Shown piece after piece: positions 21,519 through 38,673 of a stretch of 64,000 nt of DNA. The first letter of the stretch is position 1; every line of letters begins with the position of its first letter. Location of the stretch: assembly GCA_018417955.1 (NCBI GenBank), contig JACTVC010000012.1:992001-1056000 (forward strand), in the 5' to 3' direction. The notes under the pieces were generated by a model. It was given only the letters and a program-made list of their open reading frames with translations. It ran no database searches and was not told the DNA's origin. The position numbers were made by a program, and so were the translations under genes. This stretch comes from Laccaria trichodermophora. Lineage: Eukaryota > Basidiomycota > Agaricomycetes > Agaricales > Hydnangiaceae.

Positions 21519-22668
21519 ATGTATAGACAATCCACCGTGGACCACCGACTTACGGTCACAACGAAATTTTCTCGACGCGGACACTGTCGACCTTCGCCAC
21601 TGCGGAATGAAATGAAAGAGGTGGATGAAAGCGATGTTCGTGTCGTGCGAGTACAGAAGAATCTCTTCGAGGTCAGTTCTTTTGTCTTCTTGTGACACCT
21701 CCCACTGAGATGCTCTTCAGGCGCCCCTTGAGTTTTTTGCTCAGATGCCGCCAGAGGTCCTCGACATCATCGCCTTTTCCTCGGGAAAAGGCATGTCGGC
21801 TGCCGATCCCATCGTTTTGTCAGGCCATACAGCTCCCCAGTTTAGATTGCTATTATCGGCCTTCGCCGCATAGTGTGTAGTCTGCTTTTTTCTGCCTGTT
21901 CAACCCATCTAAACGCGTCCACTTAGCCCTCAACTAGATTTTCGCAAGTTCTCGCTATTTCAGCTCCTTTCACTCTCCGAACTATCCTGCCATTATGGCC
22001 TCCAAAACCTTAAGAGTTGGTGCTTGGGGGCCTTCTTTACTGTCGTGAATTGCCACGAATCGCCTTTGCGAACCGCCTCGCATTTGGTCGTATTTCGAAT
22101 GATGAAGTTGGCGTTGACATTTCGACATCGAGCATCGGTCCTGTCCATCCAGGATCAGTGGGTACGGCGGTTGCTTTTGCACGAACTGCCTGCCCTTCCT
22201 GCGCTTCTGCTGGCAGAGCAGCACGGACTTCGACATCTTCTTGGCCACGCGTACTACGCGTATCTCATTCACGTCCAACCTCGTATGCTTGAGGTCTGTG
22301 ACCCCAGCTTCGAGCACCTTTCGATGAAGCAAAAAATGCACCTTCTGGAAGGATATCATTCCCTGCTTGTATATTCAAAGCATCTCTACGCAACTGCGCC
22401 AATCCTAGAGCAAGCAAAAGGATGCAAATTTCACGCGCGATGTATTAGCGCGTGGAAGATTCGGTGGGGTTCCGCGGCTGAGCATCCATGCACGGCGTCT
22501 GACATTGATGTCGTCAGTAGGCTCTTGCACATAGGAAAGATCTTGGAAGACGACTTTCCCTTGAGCGTATGCTTGACACCGGAGTGTAGGATTCTTGCTT
22601 TGGAGTCGGTGTCGAAGAAACTGACGGCATTTACGAGTAATCTACATCACCACTTTGACCTCGCGTGA
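21519..22668 (+). CDS. Diverged BTB-family protein
   Basis: Exons 21519-21671, 21721-21872 and 21927-22668 give about 348 residues with closing phases. The BTB-like part reads VRVVRVQKNLFE, then (after the splice at the usual BTB position) APLEFFAQMPPEVLDII and HTAPQFRLLLSAF. The C-terminal half (LSELSCHYGLQNLKSW, LLAEQHGLRHLLGHAYYAY, MLEGYHSL-type helices) follows the same plan as the BTB protein just upstream. The 5' end is uncertain: the in-frame ATG at 21519 gives an atypical N-terminus and 21612 is an alternative. The first BTB strand (DGDVVL-like) is not recognisable, so the gene may be degenerating or may have a missing first exon. Confidence 0.6.
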
Positions 22669-25124
22669 ACGGTCGGTAGTTGGTTAATTCTACATCATCA
22701 CCCATTATAATTATAACATAGTGCTTTGCATCATTCTCTTCCGTCATGGTCAGACTTGTCGTCAGCGTCCAGCATACCGCTATAACCTGCACTCCAAGGG
22801 TAAATGTTTTGTATTTCACTTAGTGGGGCTAGAGCCATGAAGTGGAACCATCGTGAATGAGATATTCTTCGCAAGACCAATCTATTATGTTCTCCACCCA
22901 ACTAAATAAGCAGAAGCTTGCCGCCCGCGCGCAGCGTGGAGCTAGCGATGCTTCTCCTAGAAACGTGTATCGTATAACTATCGTATAGTGTAGGTTGAGG
23001 CACCACTTCGGATCCGCGACTTCAAATTTGTTTGACATTTCACGACGTCATGACCAAGTCATGACAGGACTTCTACTAACTGCATTAGTATCGTCGACCA
23101 CTCCAAAGTTTCTTTCGACTCGGAGCACCCTTCTTGAACCCTTCGGGTAACTGTCTATTGCCCCACTTTCCTCCACAAGGATTGCTCGAACTCACTACAA
23201 GTATAGCGAATTTTCGGGAAGCTGCTCCATCGTCACTTGGTGACGTCATGCGGGTGGAGCTAAATTTAACATTTCGATCATGATCGTTATGAGGTTACAT
23301 AATCACGGAAATAACTTGAAATGCCTCCGTGCCGCAACGAATCAACTCGAATCAACCGCAACAGATCGCAGCACCGAGGAGGGGTGGATATTTTCCCAGT
23401 GGGCACACGATTACACGTACGTTGATTAGCGGCATTTTTGCCCAACAGTCTACATCACAATACTACTAGGAAAATGTATTGAGATACATTTCAAGTGGAC
23501 TCACCAGCGCATACTTAGGTTGCAACCACTACGCAAATTTTATAACTAACATGCTTAACATGTTTTATCTGAGCTATATCTCTGATGGAATATATTTTGA
23601 ATTTATTTACTTTACAGATGTGAAGGAAACCATTCAGCAATACTCAATGCCTGCAATCAGCATAACTTCTCCTCGCCGGTGCAACCACATTAACCTCGCG
23701 CACATTGCATGCCACGTGCTCCCCGTCATGGCCACTTTACCTTCTTTTTTTAAACCAGAGCTAGCCATTTTTCAAGAGAACTTGCAGCGCAGACCTTAGG
23801 GCATTCGGCTGACAATTGTCCCTAAAACTGGAACAAATGTTCCAAAATCAGTTGCGGCCGACGGCGCCTTCCAGTTGAATTTTCGAGAGGACGATGCGTT
23901 GGTGGGCGTCACAAAGCCTCAAGCGCAACGCTTGTGTTTAAACTTTCAAAAACACTTTCTCTTTTTCCTGGCTGAAGTAATTAACCTTTTGCATCCTCTA
24001 TATTTTTCTTTTTGGCTTGCTTCAGGTTTTGATTTCTGCAATAAGCCGCCAAGAATCAAGATCTATGCATGTGTTTTTATGCAATTTGCCTTTCATGATG
24101 TATGCGTTCTAGGCCCAAGGCCCACGTTCGAGGCCTGTGCCTATGCCTGACAAATTCCGCCGTCTCTGCACATTTTCAAGATCCAATCAATTCAAAAAGT
24201 GGACGATATGTACTCGGGACGAAGTTGAAAAAGGACTTTAGGCTTGTAAGTGCTTTTTGTAGTAATTTGCACCTTAGTTTGAGCTACCTAAATTCTCGTT
24301 GACGTCACATCTTCCTGGGTTAAAATAAAAAACCACTTAGCCTTGATGCATGATGAACCGAGCATTTGGGTTGGTGGAGTATTTGATGTGAATTTGAGGG
24401 AGATTCACGGTTGAATTTCCCCACCTTGTTGATCTCTGTCCGACTCTTACCATTCTCTTCGTCTGAGTGGTGAAATTCAGCCTGCTTGAACCTCATACAC
24501 ACTCATCTTTCCCTATTGGCAACTATCGCATGATTCGGTGAAGACACTAAGAACTCTCCACCGACCGGCGACAACGATGCCACGCCTTCGGCCTTCCCGA
24601 CAACTTTGCCCCTTTCATGATATCTAGCCTTGTTCTATTCTTGAGGTCATGAACTTCTGAGCAATGGGCTTTGTTGGCAAGATCCTCGGGGGCTTAGTCT
24701 AGGAAGGTGCCAATAACTATGGCTAGGCTTTTTGACCTGGCCTGCCAAACTCTTCTGTTGCGTATCACATCAAGTCGCCCCTCGCGAGGCAATGCGTCCG
24801 ACTACATGGTTAATGTTCTACTGTTACAAAGCCTGGTCATGGGCGTAATCTGACGTATAGAGGTTCTTGACTTGTTGGAGGCGTTCTCGCACACAGCCTT
24901 GATTGTTGCTTTTTGCGGCGATCACACTCGTCATAAAGGGATAACGTCATTGTTCTCACGACTTCCAAGTTATAGAAACTCACTTGTCTTACCCACAACT
25001 ATTGAAGAAACTCAGGGAGGCCTTAAACAAGGTATCTCCGAGTCGTCACCCTGTTTTTCTCGCGTCTGGCAGGCTCAAGAACTTTCTGGCTCCCCAAGCG
25101 AATTACTGGAAAAGGCCGTTTAAA
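22669..25124. other. Gene-poor stretch
   Basis: About 2.4 kb with only short, unlinked frames on both strands. Some parts are A/T rich (23500-23700, 23940-24060) and the composition changes abruptly, which fits decayed mobile DNA, but I found no terminal repeats or domain relics. Confidence 0.5.
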
Positions 25125-28100
25125 ATGCCTACAAGTCAAGACGTTGACTCTCTATTCCCCACTCCTCCCAGTCCCCCAACTCCTGGCCCTAACTCAAAAA
25201 GCAGCATGGCGAAGACTGGACAAGGTGAGTCACGTGCTACGTTCCACGTGGACTTGAAGCCACGAACGAAGAAAACATTACCAGTCAACTTTGTGTTCAA
25301 CTCCATCATAAAACAGCAGGAGATCGCACCTCCTGTTACCTATTCCTCTCTCCTCTTTTCCCTTCTTTTCCTTCAATTTTTTACGTCCTTTCCTTATTTT
25401 AACTTTAGAACAACTCTTTGATTCGGTCCCAACAACTCAAGGGATTTCTGGCAAGTCGTGTTTCTAGCACCTTTCAAGTGGGGGTGACTGATTTCTTCTC
25501 TCAACCATAGGTTTTTATGATTCTGCCGCCACAAAAATTTCGCCCATTTTAGAACCAACTGACGGGGAAAGTGGTTCGGGTCCCTCGTCTGATTCCATGC
25601 ATGGTGGCGAAAGTAGAGCCTCGGCCGATTCTTCAATGTCTGGTCCCGCTCGGGCTGGAAACAATCGACGTCGCCGTCCCCACGCAACGTCGAGCAGCAG
25701 ACCTCCCGGAATCCAAGCTTCCCACTCCCCGACCACTCAAAACTACGGTTTGCCACCCCCATTTGGCTCTCATGAAAACACCCAACCTCCTACGAGTTTT
25801 TTGGGACCCCCTCTCCATTATCATCAACCCTCCGGAGTGTTCAATCGAGGCAGTGGTTTTGTTGGACAATATCCTATGTCGCCACACCCACCTTCCGTGA
25901 CGATGGGCCATTCACAGCCGTCCTTCACATACCCACACGCATTTCACCACCCAACTGTGTCAGACAACATGGCGGCGTCGACAACTATACATGGTAGCCA
26001 CCAGAATGTTCTACACCATCCTCCTTCTGTTTATCCGTATTCGAATGTTCTAGACGGTTCTTCCCAACACGCCTCGTTCTCAGGAGCCGGAAATTCCCCA
26101 GTTTACTCGCCGCACCAGGGTCATGCTCTCAATTCTCCCTTGTCACCATCCGCTGCTGGTCCAGGCGGTCCACTGTCACCTTACATCGGCACGACTCCAT
26201 TCCGATACTCGGCTCCACACTTTACATACTCCCAATCGTTTCCTACGGCAACTAACGCGTACCGGGGTTCTTATGGGCCAACGGCGTATGGCCAACACCA
26301 GCACTTTCCCCCTACATCTTCAGAGGCCGATCCAACAGGTGCGTGGTGGTATCCTCCTCATGCCACAACGCCCCAGGGATATGAAAGCGCGCCGCCATCG
26401 TATGGGCCTCGTTACCCTTTCCAATATTTCCAGACGGGCCATCGTGACTTAGACGGTCCGTATAATCCTGCGTCTCCGTCGTCTGGAACCCCATTTCCTA
26501 TGTCACCCAATCGTCCTCCCTCTGAAGAAGCACCATCCCATAATTCCCCTTACATCGGTCCCTCGTCCGATCCTGATTCAACCGCGAGCGGACAGTCTCG
26601 GGTTTCCGATAAGCCTGTCATCCGTCGTTCCTATCACCCCAATCCACCCGCCCACCGTTCTGAATGGGTTATGTGGGTAGGCAATGTACCTTCTGATTCT
26701 GTTCATGACGAATTGTGGCGCTTCTTTAACCAGCCTCCAGAAGGTCACTCCCCCAACAACGACGCCTGGGCCTCAGGAGTGCTGTCCATCTTCTTAATTT
26801 CACGCTCCAGCTGCGCTTTTGTCAACTTTGATAGCGAACAGTCTTTGCACGCTGCAATTGAACGTTTTAACGGCAAGCAGCTACGACCACAAGAAGCTCG
26901 GTGTCCCAAGCTCGTTTGCAGGGTCCGAAGAAAGGACGACGATTTGAAGGCAGGAGTCGGCGGGCAACGTGGGGTGGGAATGCACATACAATGGATAAAA
27001 GATCAGAAGAGTAAGGCTAAAGAAGCGATGAAAGGTGCCCCTATGCAAGCCTCTGATCGTCCCACGCCATCCATGGGTAACCCAGACTCTCTCTCCCGCC
27101 CCTTGGCGTCTGTGTCCTTATCTAGCGGCGATGAGAGTCTGAAGCGCGCTCATGCCAAACATTCTAGCAGTTCCGGATCATATGCGTCGACTGACTCTAG
27201 TGTCCTCGCCCGTTATTTCCCAAAGCGATACTTCATTCTCAAGTCGCTTACCAGAGTAAGTGATGCCTTTCCCACGTAATTTTCATAGCCCAACTTTTAT
27301 TTTTTCTAGTACGACCTGGACCTTAGCGTGGAAAGGGGGCTATGGGCAACGCAGAAGCATAATGAGGGTATATTGGATCAAGCTTTCCGCACAAGCAAAG
27401 ACGTGTACCTCATCTTTGGAGTGAACAAGAGTGGAGAATTCTACGGCTATGCAAGGTGAGGTTATTTCAATCGTGTAGGGCTGTCTTTGCTCAACTGTTT
27501 TGCACCATCAGGATGACCGGTCCTGTTCGCCGCAGCGAAGCCCATGTTTCTTGGGCATCACGCCACGATTCTGGAAGCCGTTCGTCACGATCACCCGACG
27601 CAGCTCAGGCAGCGATGCAAATGATGACGCCCACCAGCCCCGTTCGGCAACCGGCTGCAAAGTCGTTGTCAAACGCTTACTTCCCCCCTTCCTCCGGCAG
27701 GTTTGTGGGGAATTCGCCTATGCCTGTGGATGCCAGTCCCGCTTTGAACGTGGAAGGAACGGAGGAGCCAGGTGATGCAACCACTCCACGTCATGGGCAG
27801 CAAGCCCAGTCTGCACCGGCCATTTTGGGCAAGCCTCCATCGCCGTTCACTCTTCGTACACCATTTCAAAAACAGAGCTTGCCTACCATGAACCCATCGA
27901 CACCGGCTCCTGCTGACAGCTTTGAGCTTGATCCATCAGCGCCTGTGCGAGCGATGAGGGGGAACCAAGGCACTACCTCGGAGTTGTCTTCTAAGGTCGT
28001 CCCGTCTTTAGAAGTTGTAACGGAAGCGGAGGCTGAAGATCAAGAGGACGACGGCGGATTGGAGAGGGCTGAAGACAAGGTTGCAGGAGGAGGTGTAGAA

Positions 28101-28397
28101 CCGGAGGGAGGAGCTGGTGGCCGTGAGGATGCATGGGGGGATTGCTTCAAAATTGAATGGCTCTGCACGGAGAAGCTGCCATTCTACCGTATTCGACATC
28201 TACGAAACCCTTGGAATCACGAACGAGAGGTGAAAGTGTCCAGAGATGGTACTGAGCTGGAGCCCATTGTTGGGCAACGGTTGCTGGACGAGTGGCGAAA
28301 CCTTGCTGAACCGCCTGCGGTGGGGCCTGGGAAACCATCTGGCTCCACGAGACGTTCGGCTCCAAAATCTAACGCTGGGGGGAGTACAAAACGGTAA
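25125..28397 (+). CDS. RRM + YTH domain RNA-binding protein (m6A reader type)
   Basis: Exons 25125-25224, 25511-27255, 27310-27455 and 27512-28397, about 958 residues. Residues 35-400 are a Pro/Ser/His/Tyr-rich disordered region. An RRM follows at about 415-530 (SEWVMWVGNVPSD, SSCAFVNFDSEQSLHAAI). The YTH domain begins near 599 (RYFPKRYFILKSL, VERGLWATQKHNEGILDQAF, VYLIFGVNKSGEFYGYARM) and its second half is at about 870-925 (DCFKIEWLCTEKLPF, HLRNPWNHEREVKVSRDG). YTH domains bind N6-methyladenosine through an aromatic cage, and the Trp of GLWAT and a second Trp at about 678 are present. Between the halves lies a low-complexity insertion of about 185 residues. Intron 1 is 286 bp, unusually long. 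A role in mRNA decay or meiotic transcript control is likely by family, not shown here. Confidence 0.85.
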
Positions 28398-28920
28398 GTA
28401 AGGTACAAAAAAGGGGATGGAAAATATTCAAGCGAAGACACGACCACTCAATCCCAACGACTCAAAATTTCCTACATGTTTAAGCACGCTTGCGCTTTGC
28501 TATCGTTCAACTCACAATCATGTCAGTCTTCTCCCGTTTCCTTCCGCCTACAGTGATGCTGATGATCTCCTCAGTCTTTACGATCTACGACATAACAGGA
28601 CCATCTTGCACATTCACGAAACAAGACTGTCACTCTTTTATCATCTCTGGAAATATTTTACTCACGGACTCAGCCAGATATCTCTATGTCGTTGCACTCT
28701 TCGCATGTCGCTTTTATCCTCGGGGTCTATGGTTCACTGCATTTTCTTTGGTTGTAGCTATAGGTTAGAATGTCATCTGTCCGTCTTTATGTAATACCTC
28801 GTATAGTACCATTGCAATATACACGTAGCACAGCGCTCCCCTCGTAACTAGCGCGTGACTGACTAAAATTAGCAAAGTAATATCTAAGATGTTTAACTTG
28901 CAAGCTCCAACATTACACTC
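28398..28920. other. Intergenic
   Basis: No supported gene. A frame around 28490-28768 looks hydrophobic, but has no splice or family support. Confidence 0.45.
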
Positions 28921-29430
28921 ATGGCCGACATTCTCCCTCCTTTCTCTGCAGACACGGCTCAGAAGAAAGTCAAAGCAGCGCAGGCGTTGTGGAACACGCG
29001 GTAACAGTGATTATCAGATAAAAGTGGTACGCGATGCTCATGGATCTTTGGTCCCAGTGATCCTCAGAAAGTATCGCTTGCCTACACACCTAACAGCATC
29101 TGGCGAAATCGTGATGTATTCATCCGAGGAACGGATGAGATCGTGAAGTTCCTAACGGAGAAATGGGACCTGGAGAACGGATACCGCCTGCGCAAGGAGT
29201 TGTTCTCGTTCACGGATAACAAGATTGCGGTTCAATTTTGGTACGAGTTTCATGATGAGTTGGGTCAGTGGTGGCGATGCTATGGGCTGGAGGATTGGAC
29301 CTTCGCGGAGGATGGGAAGATGGAGAAGAGGATGATGAGCGGGAACGACGTGAAGATTAGTGACGAGGATCGTTGGTTCAAGGGAAGCGTAGATGTCGAC
29401 AGCGTGAAGATTGGTGAAGAACATTGGTAA
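28921..29430 (+). CDS. DUF1348 / NTF2-like (SnoaL fold) protein
   Basis: Exons 28921-29000 and 29058-29430 (GT-AG, phase closing), 150 residues, the family length. The sequence MADILPPFSADTAQKKV, ALWNTRDPQKVSLAYTPNS, IWRNRDVFIRG, FWYEFHDELGQWWRCYG and WTFAEDG is characteristic of DUF1348, a family of small alpha+beta proteins with the NTF2/SnoaL cone fold shared by bacteria and fungi. The enzymatic or binding role is not established. No signal peptide. It is separated from the YTH gene by 520 bp and from the next gene by 3 kb of repeats. Confidence 0.9.
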
Positions 29431-29661
29431 GAGATTTCTGAAACGTTGCCATCTCATGCGAAGCGCTTGTCTGTATATATATGTCGTAAACCGGGGTTGT
29501 GGTGTTGCTTCCATAGCTAGCGACGTGGAAGCTTAAGGAAGTGCGCTGTCCACTTCCAGGGATGTCATACTTTTGATTTACCACTTTTAAGCTGGAACCC
29601 AGCAACGATGTATCTCATCTCGCAATACCTTGAATACTAGTAAATATGAGCGTGGTGCGTG

Positions 29662-30888
29662 GTAACACTCAGTAAAAACGAAAGTCAAGTCAAGTCATGG
29701 ACCTCTCGCAAGAAGGTCATGTGAAGTCATGTTAGGTCATTCAAAGTCATGTGGCGCTCGGGGATTGCTCAGGGATGTATTTGCTATGGGTTCACAGTCT
29801 GACTGAAGTCAAGGAATAGTCAACTACATGCTGCGTCGTAGTCTAGTCCTTGTCAACTGAATCACATATTGCCGTTGTCTTCTTGGAACTTGGAAGTACA
29901 AGACAATTTGTTCAAGTCCATTGAAACTCCGACATCAGCTGATCATGACAGCGTGAAAATCCTGTTCTTCCCAAGTTCTTCTCCCCCCATATCGACGTCG
30001 AGAGGTCTAATTCACAAGTCGACGGGCGCCCTCCTTCCTTCTGCGATGAACAGCCTCCTCCCATCCACAATGAGTGGCCTCCTCTCCTAACGGATGGCCT
30101 TACCAATGGCCTCCTTTCTCGATGACGAACGGTCTTCGCATGGTCTCCTCCATCAACGTCTTCTCCCTCGATGAATGGTATCTGCTTGATTAACCGTCTT
30201 TCCTCGCTGTCCTCAATGAACTGTCTTCCCTCGCTGAATGGTCCCTTGACGAACTGTCTCTTTCCTTGATGAACTGCCCCTCCCTTGATGAAAGGGCTCT
30301 CGGCCTTCCCTCTACCTTGATGAACGGTCTGCTCGGCCTCCCCCGACTTCACGGTTTCCTCCCTCCTTTGACAAACGGCCTCTTCTCCGACACTCGAGGT
30401 TCACCATTAGGAGATGAGAGTTTGGACTCTAAGTGGTTGATTCACGCTAGAAGGAGCCTACATATAGCATAGTCAGGACTCGGTATGCTTCCAGAATCAA
30501 TGATATTACATTAACATGACTCCGATGTGGTGCTGAGAATACTGCTACCTGAGGTTGTGAAGAGAAATACACGACTAATGTATATCATTCAAATGACCTG
30601 AGCATGACGGGAGTGAGACTATTATATGACTGTAGCATAACTATGTTCTGACTTTTATTTGACTATGAAAGGACTATGAAAAGATAACTACATGACTACC
30701 AAATGACTGTAACCTACAGATGGTGGGAATTAACAGACAAGACCACACGACTTAACACGACTTGGCGAAGTCAACTCGAAGTCAAAATTTTGTAAAAAAG
30801 ACTGCTTTTAGTCATGTCGTGCATTTTCGTGTAGTAGCGTGACTACCATATGACCAAGACCTGACGAATCGTTTTTACTGAGGGTAAC
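29662..30888. mobile_element. Non-autonomous inverted-repeat element (MITE-like)
   Basis: The left end GTAACACTCAGTAAAAACGA (29662-29681) and the reverse complement of the right end GTTACCCTCAGTAAAAACGA (30869-30888) match over 20 bp with two mismatches. Inside each end are arrays of the word GTCATG/CATGAC (about 29690-29760 on the left, 30500-30860 on the right, in opposite sense), like the subterminal repeats that bind transposases. No coding capacity. A clear target duplication was not seen. Confidence 0.65.
30030..30370. repeat. Degenerate minisatellite
   Basis: A loosely periodic array of TTGATGAACGGTCT-like units (variants with TCGATGAATGG, TTGATGAACTGCC, CTTGACGAACTG) occupies the middle of the MITE-like element. 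It makes spurious reading frames on both strands. Confidence 0.6.
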
Positions 30889-31171
30889 AAGTGATAAAAA
30901 CATACAGGGGACAGTAAGGCTGGCGTCGGGCGATCGCCCCGGTGAATCCAAAGAGAATTGGGTAATATGTATTCACACTCAAGCAAGGGCGACGGTGAAG
31001 TACTGCGTCGTCCTCGAGCAAGCTATTGACCTGTCGACGGCGTTGCAAGGATGCCATTCTTGAAAGTTTGTAGACTCCAGCCATTGACATCTCATCACTC
31101 TTTTTGGCGTGCAAGAATGATTTCATCCTTGCACCACGCTATCGCAGTCGAGTCAAAGGTGGTGTGCAGGG

Positions 31172-31901
31172 CATCAGGAAAATGATTTTTTTCTGTAGTT
31201 TGGCCATATTTACATAGCCTCTGTAGGCTCTGTAGGTCAACATAGATTTATCATTACCTCTGTAGACTGTGGTAGGTACAAAAGCTAATTTGAGCCTACA
31301 GTAGACTATTAAAATAAATCTTGCCTCATCAAGAATCTGGAATGATACTGACATGATATCACAGTAAACAGAGATGTGAAGAAAGTTATGATCATGATGC
31401 AGTATATATCATACAAGCTGCCCTGGGCCCCAATATTTTAGACATATTCCTCATTGTGGTGTTAATGTGCAGTGGGTGTTAATGATTTTTCTAAAAGGTT
31501 GCTTTCAACACTGATGGTATGTATAGTATAAACAGATGTCTGTTTCAAATGCTTGAGTAGACTAGCTGTTAAGTTGTGTACAAAATAATCACTAATGTAA
31601 GCCTTTCCCATGAGGCTTTGAGTTCAACTCCTGTAAGATGCAATATTTATCTAGTAAGTTCCCAGCCTAAGTACAACTTGAATTTCTGAAATTTGAACAA
31701 GTAAATATGTGGCCAGTGAGCACCTCAGGAAGAGGTGAATTACATTTTTGGTAGAAGGGGATTGAGATACAGTACCCTACCACCAGCCTACATAGGGTAC
31801 TCAGTGACCTATGAGACCTATATATCAGGGGTCAACCTAAAAAGCTATAGTTCCTATATAGGCTACATAGACCTACATAGATTTCAAATGTTTTCCTGAT
31901 G
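31172..31901. mobile_element. Second AT-rich inverted-repeat element (MITE-like)
   Basis: CATCAGGAAAA at 31172-31182 is matched by its reverse complement at 31891-31901. Inside both ends are inverted subterminal copies of a CTGTAGG/TATGTAGG word (left 31215-31300, right 31780-31885). The 730 bp interior is distinctly A/T rich compared with the flanks and has no coding capacity. The terminal match is short, so the boundaries are approximate. Confidence 0.5.
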
Positions 31902-32423
31902 GGTAAGATGGTTGTCGCTGTCGGTACCGACGCATTGGGCACATGGACTCGCTCCATGTAAAACTGATCGAAGTTGTTGAAGTCCACCAGAGTCCACCTG
32001 AATCCCTGAAGTCAGTTGATAGAAGTCTGACTCTTTGACTTTGAATGTTTGAAAATATCAATGTTCGTTACGTTCAACGTTCATTGACATCCCAGACTGT
32101 TTAAGTATCTTCAAGCATTGTCAACGATGTTCTGTGGAAGTTGGGTTGCTCCGACTGACTCTCTTCACATCAATCACTGGGTCGAATCTTCCTCCCCAGA
32201 TCCGTATCAAATTGAGGTTCTGCCCATAGATATCGTCTCGGGGCCGCCCTCTGCGGACTTCTGCGAGGGAACTTCATGGGTGCATCAGGCGCCCACGCGG
32301 TCCATTTTCACCTGAGTCACGCGTTTTCGCCGCGTTATCAAGTTGCACTTGAAAATTCCTCCATAACTCGTCGCGTTTTACGACATCTTATCCTTGTCCA
32401 CGTCTGCTGGCTCGTCAGCAGCG

Positions 32424-38560
<6,137 letters not shown>

Positions 38561-38673
38561 TTTACGCATAAGAAAAGGACACAAAGTAACTAGAAAGTTG
38601 CTATGGATCTATTTTATTGATGGTTTATTTTTGTATACATACGGAATGATTATTGTTCTCACGGTTTGCTCTC

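Noticed and set aside
29912..30352. Minus-strand frame with repeated QFIEG-like units
   Set aside because: Produced by the degenerate minisatellite within a mobile element; no start context, no splice structure.
31108..31137. Imperfect palindrome GTGCAAG...CTTGCAC as a hairpin RNA or terminator
   Set aside because: Short, isolated, not next to a gene end and with a mismatch-rich stem; more likely chance or an old element end.
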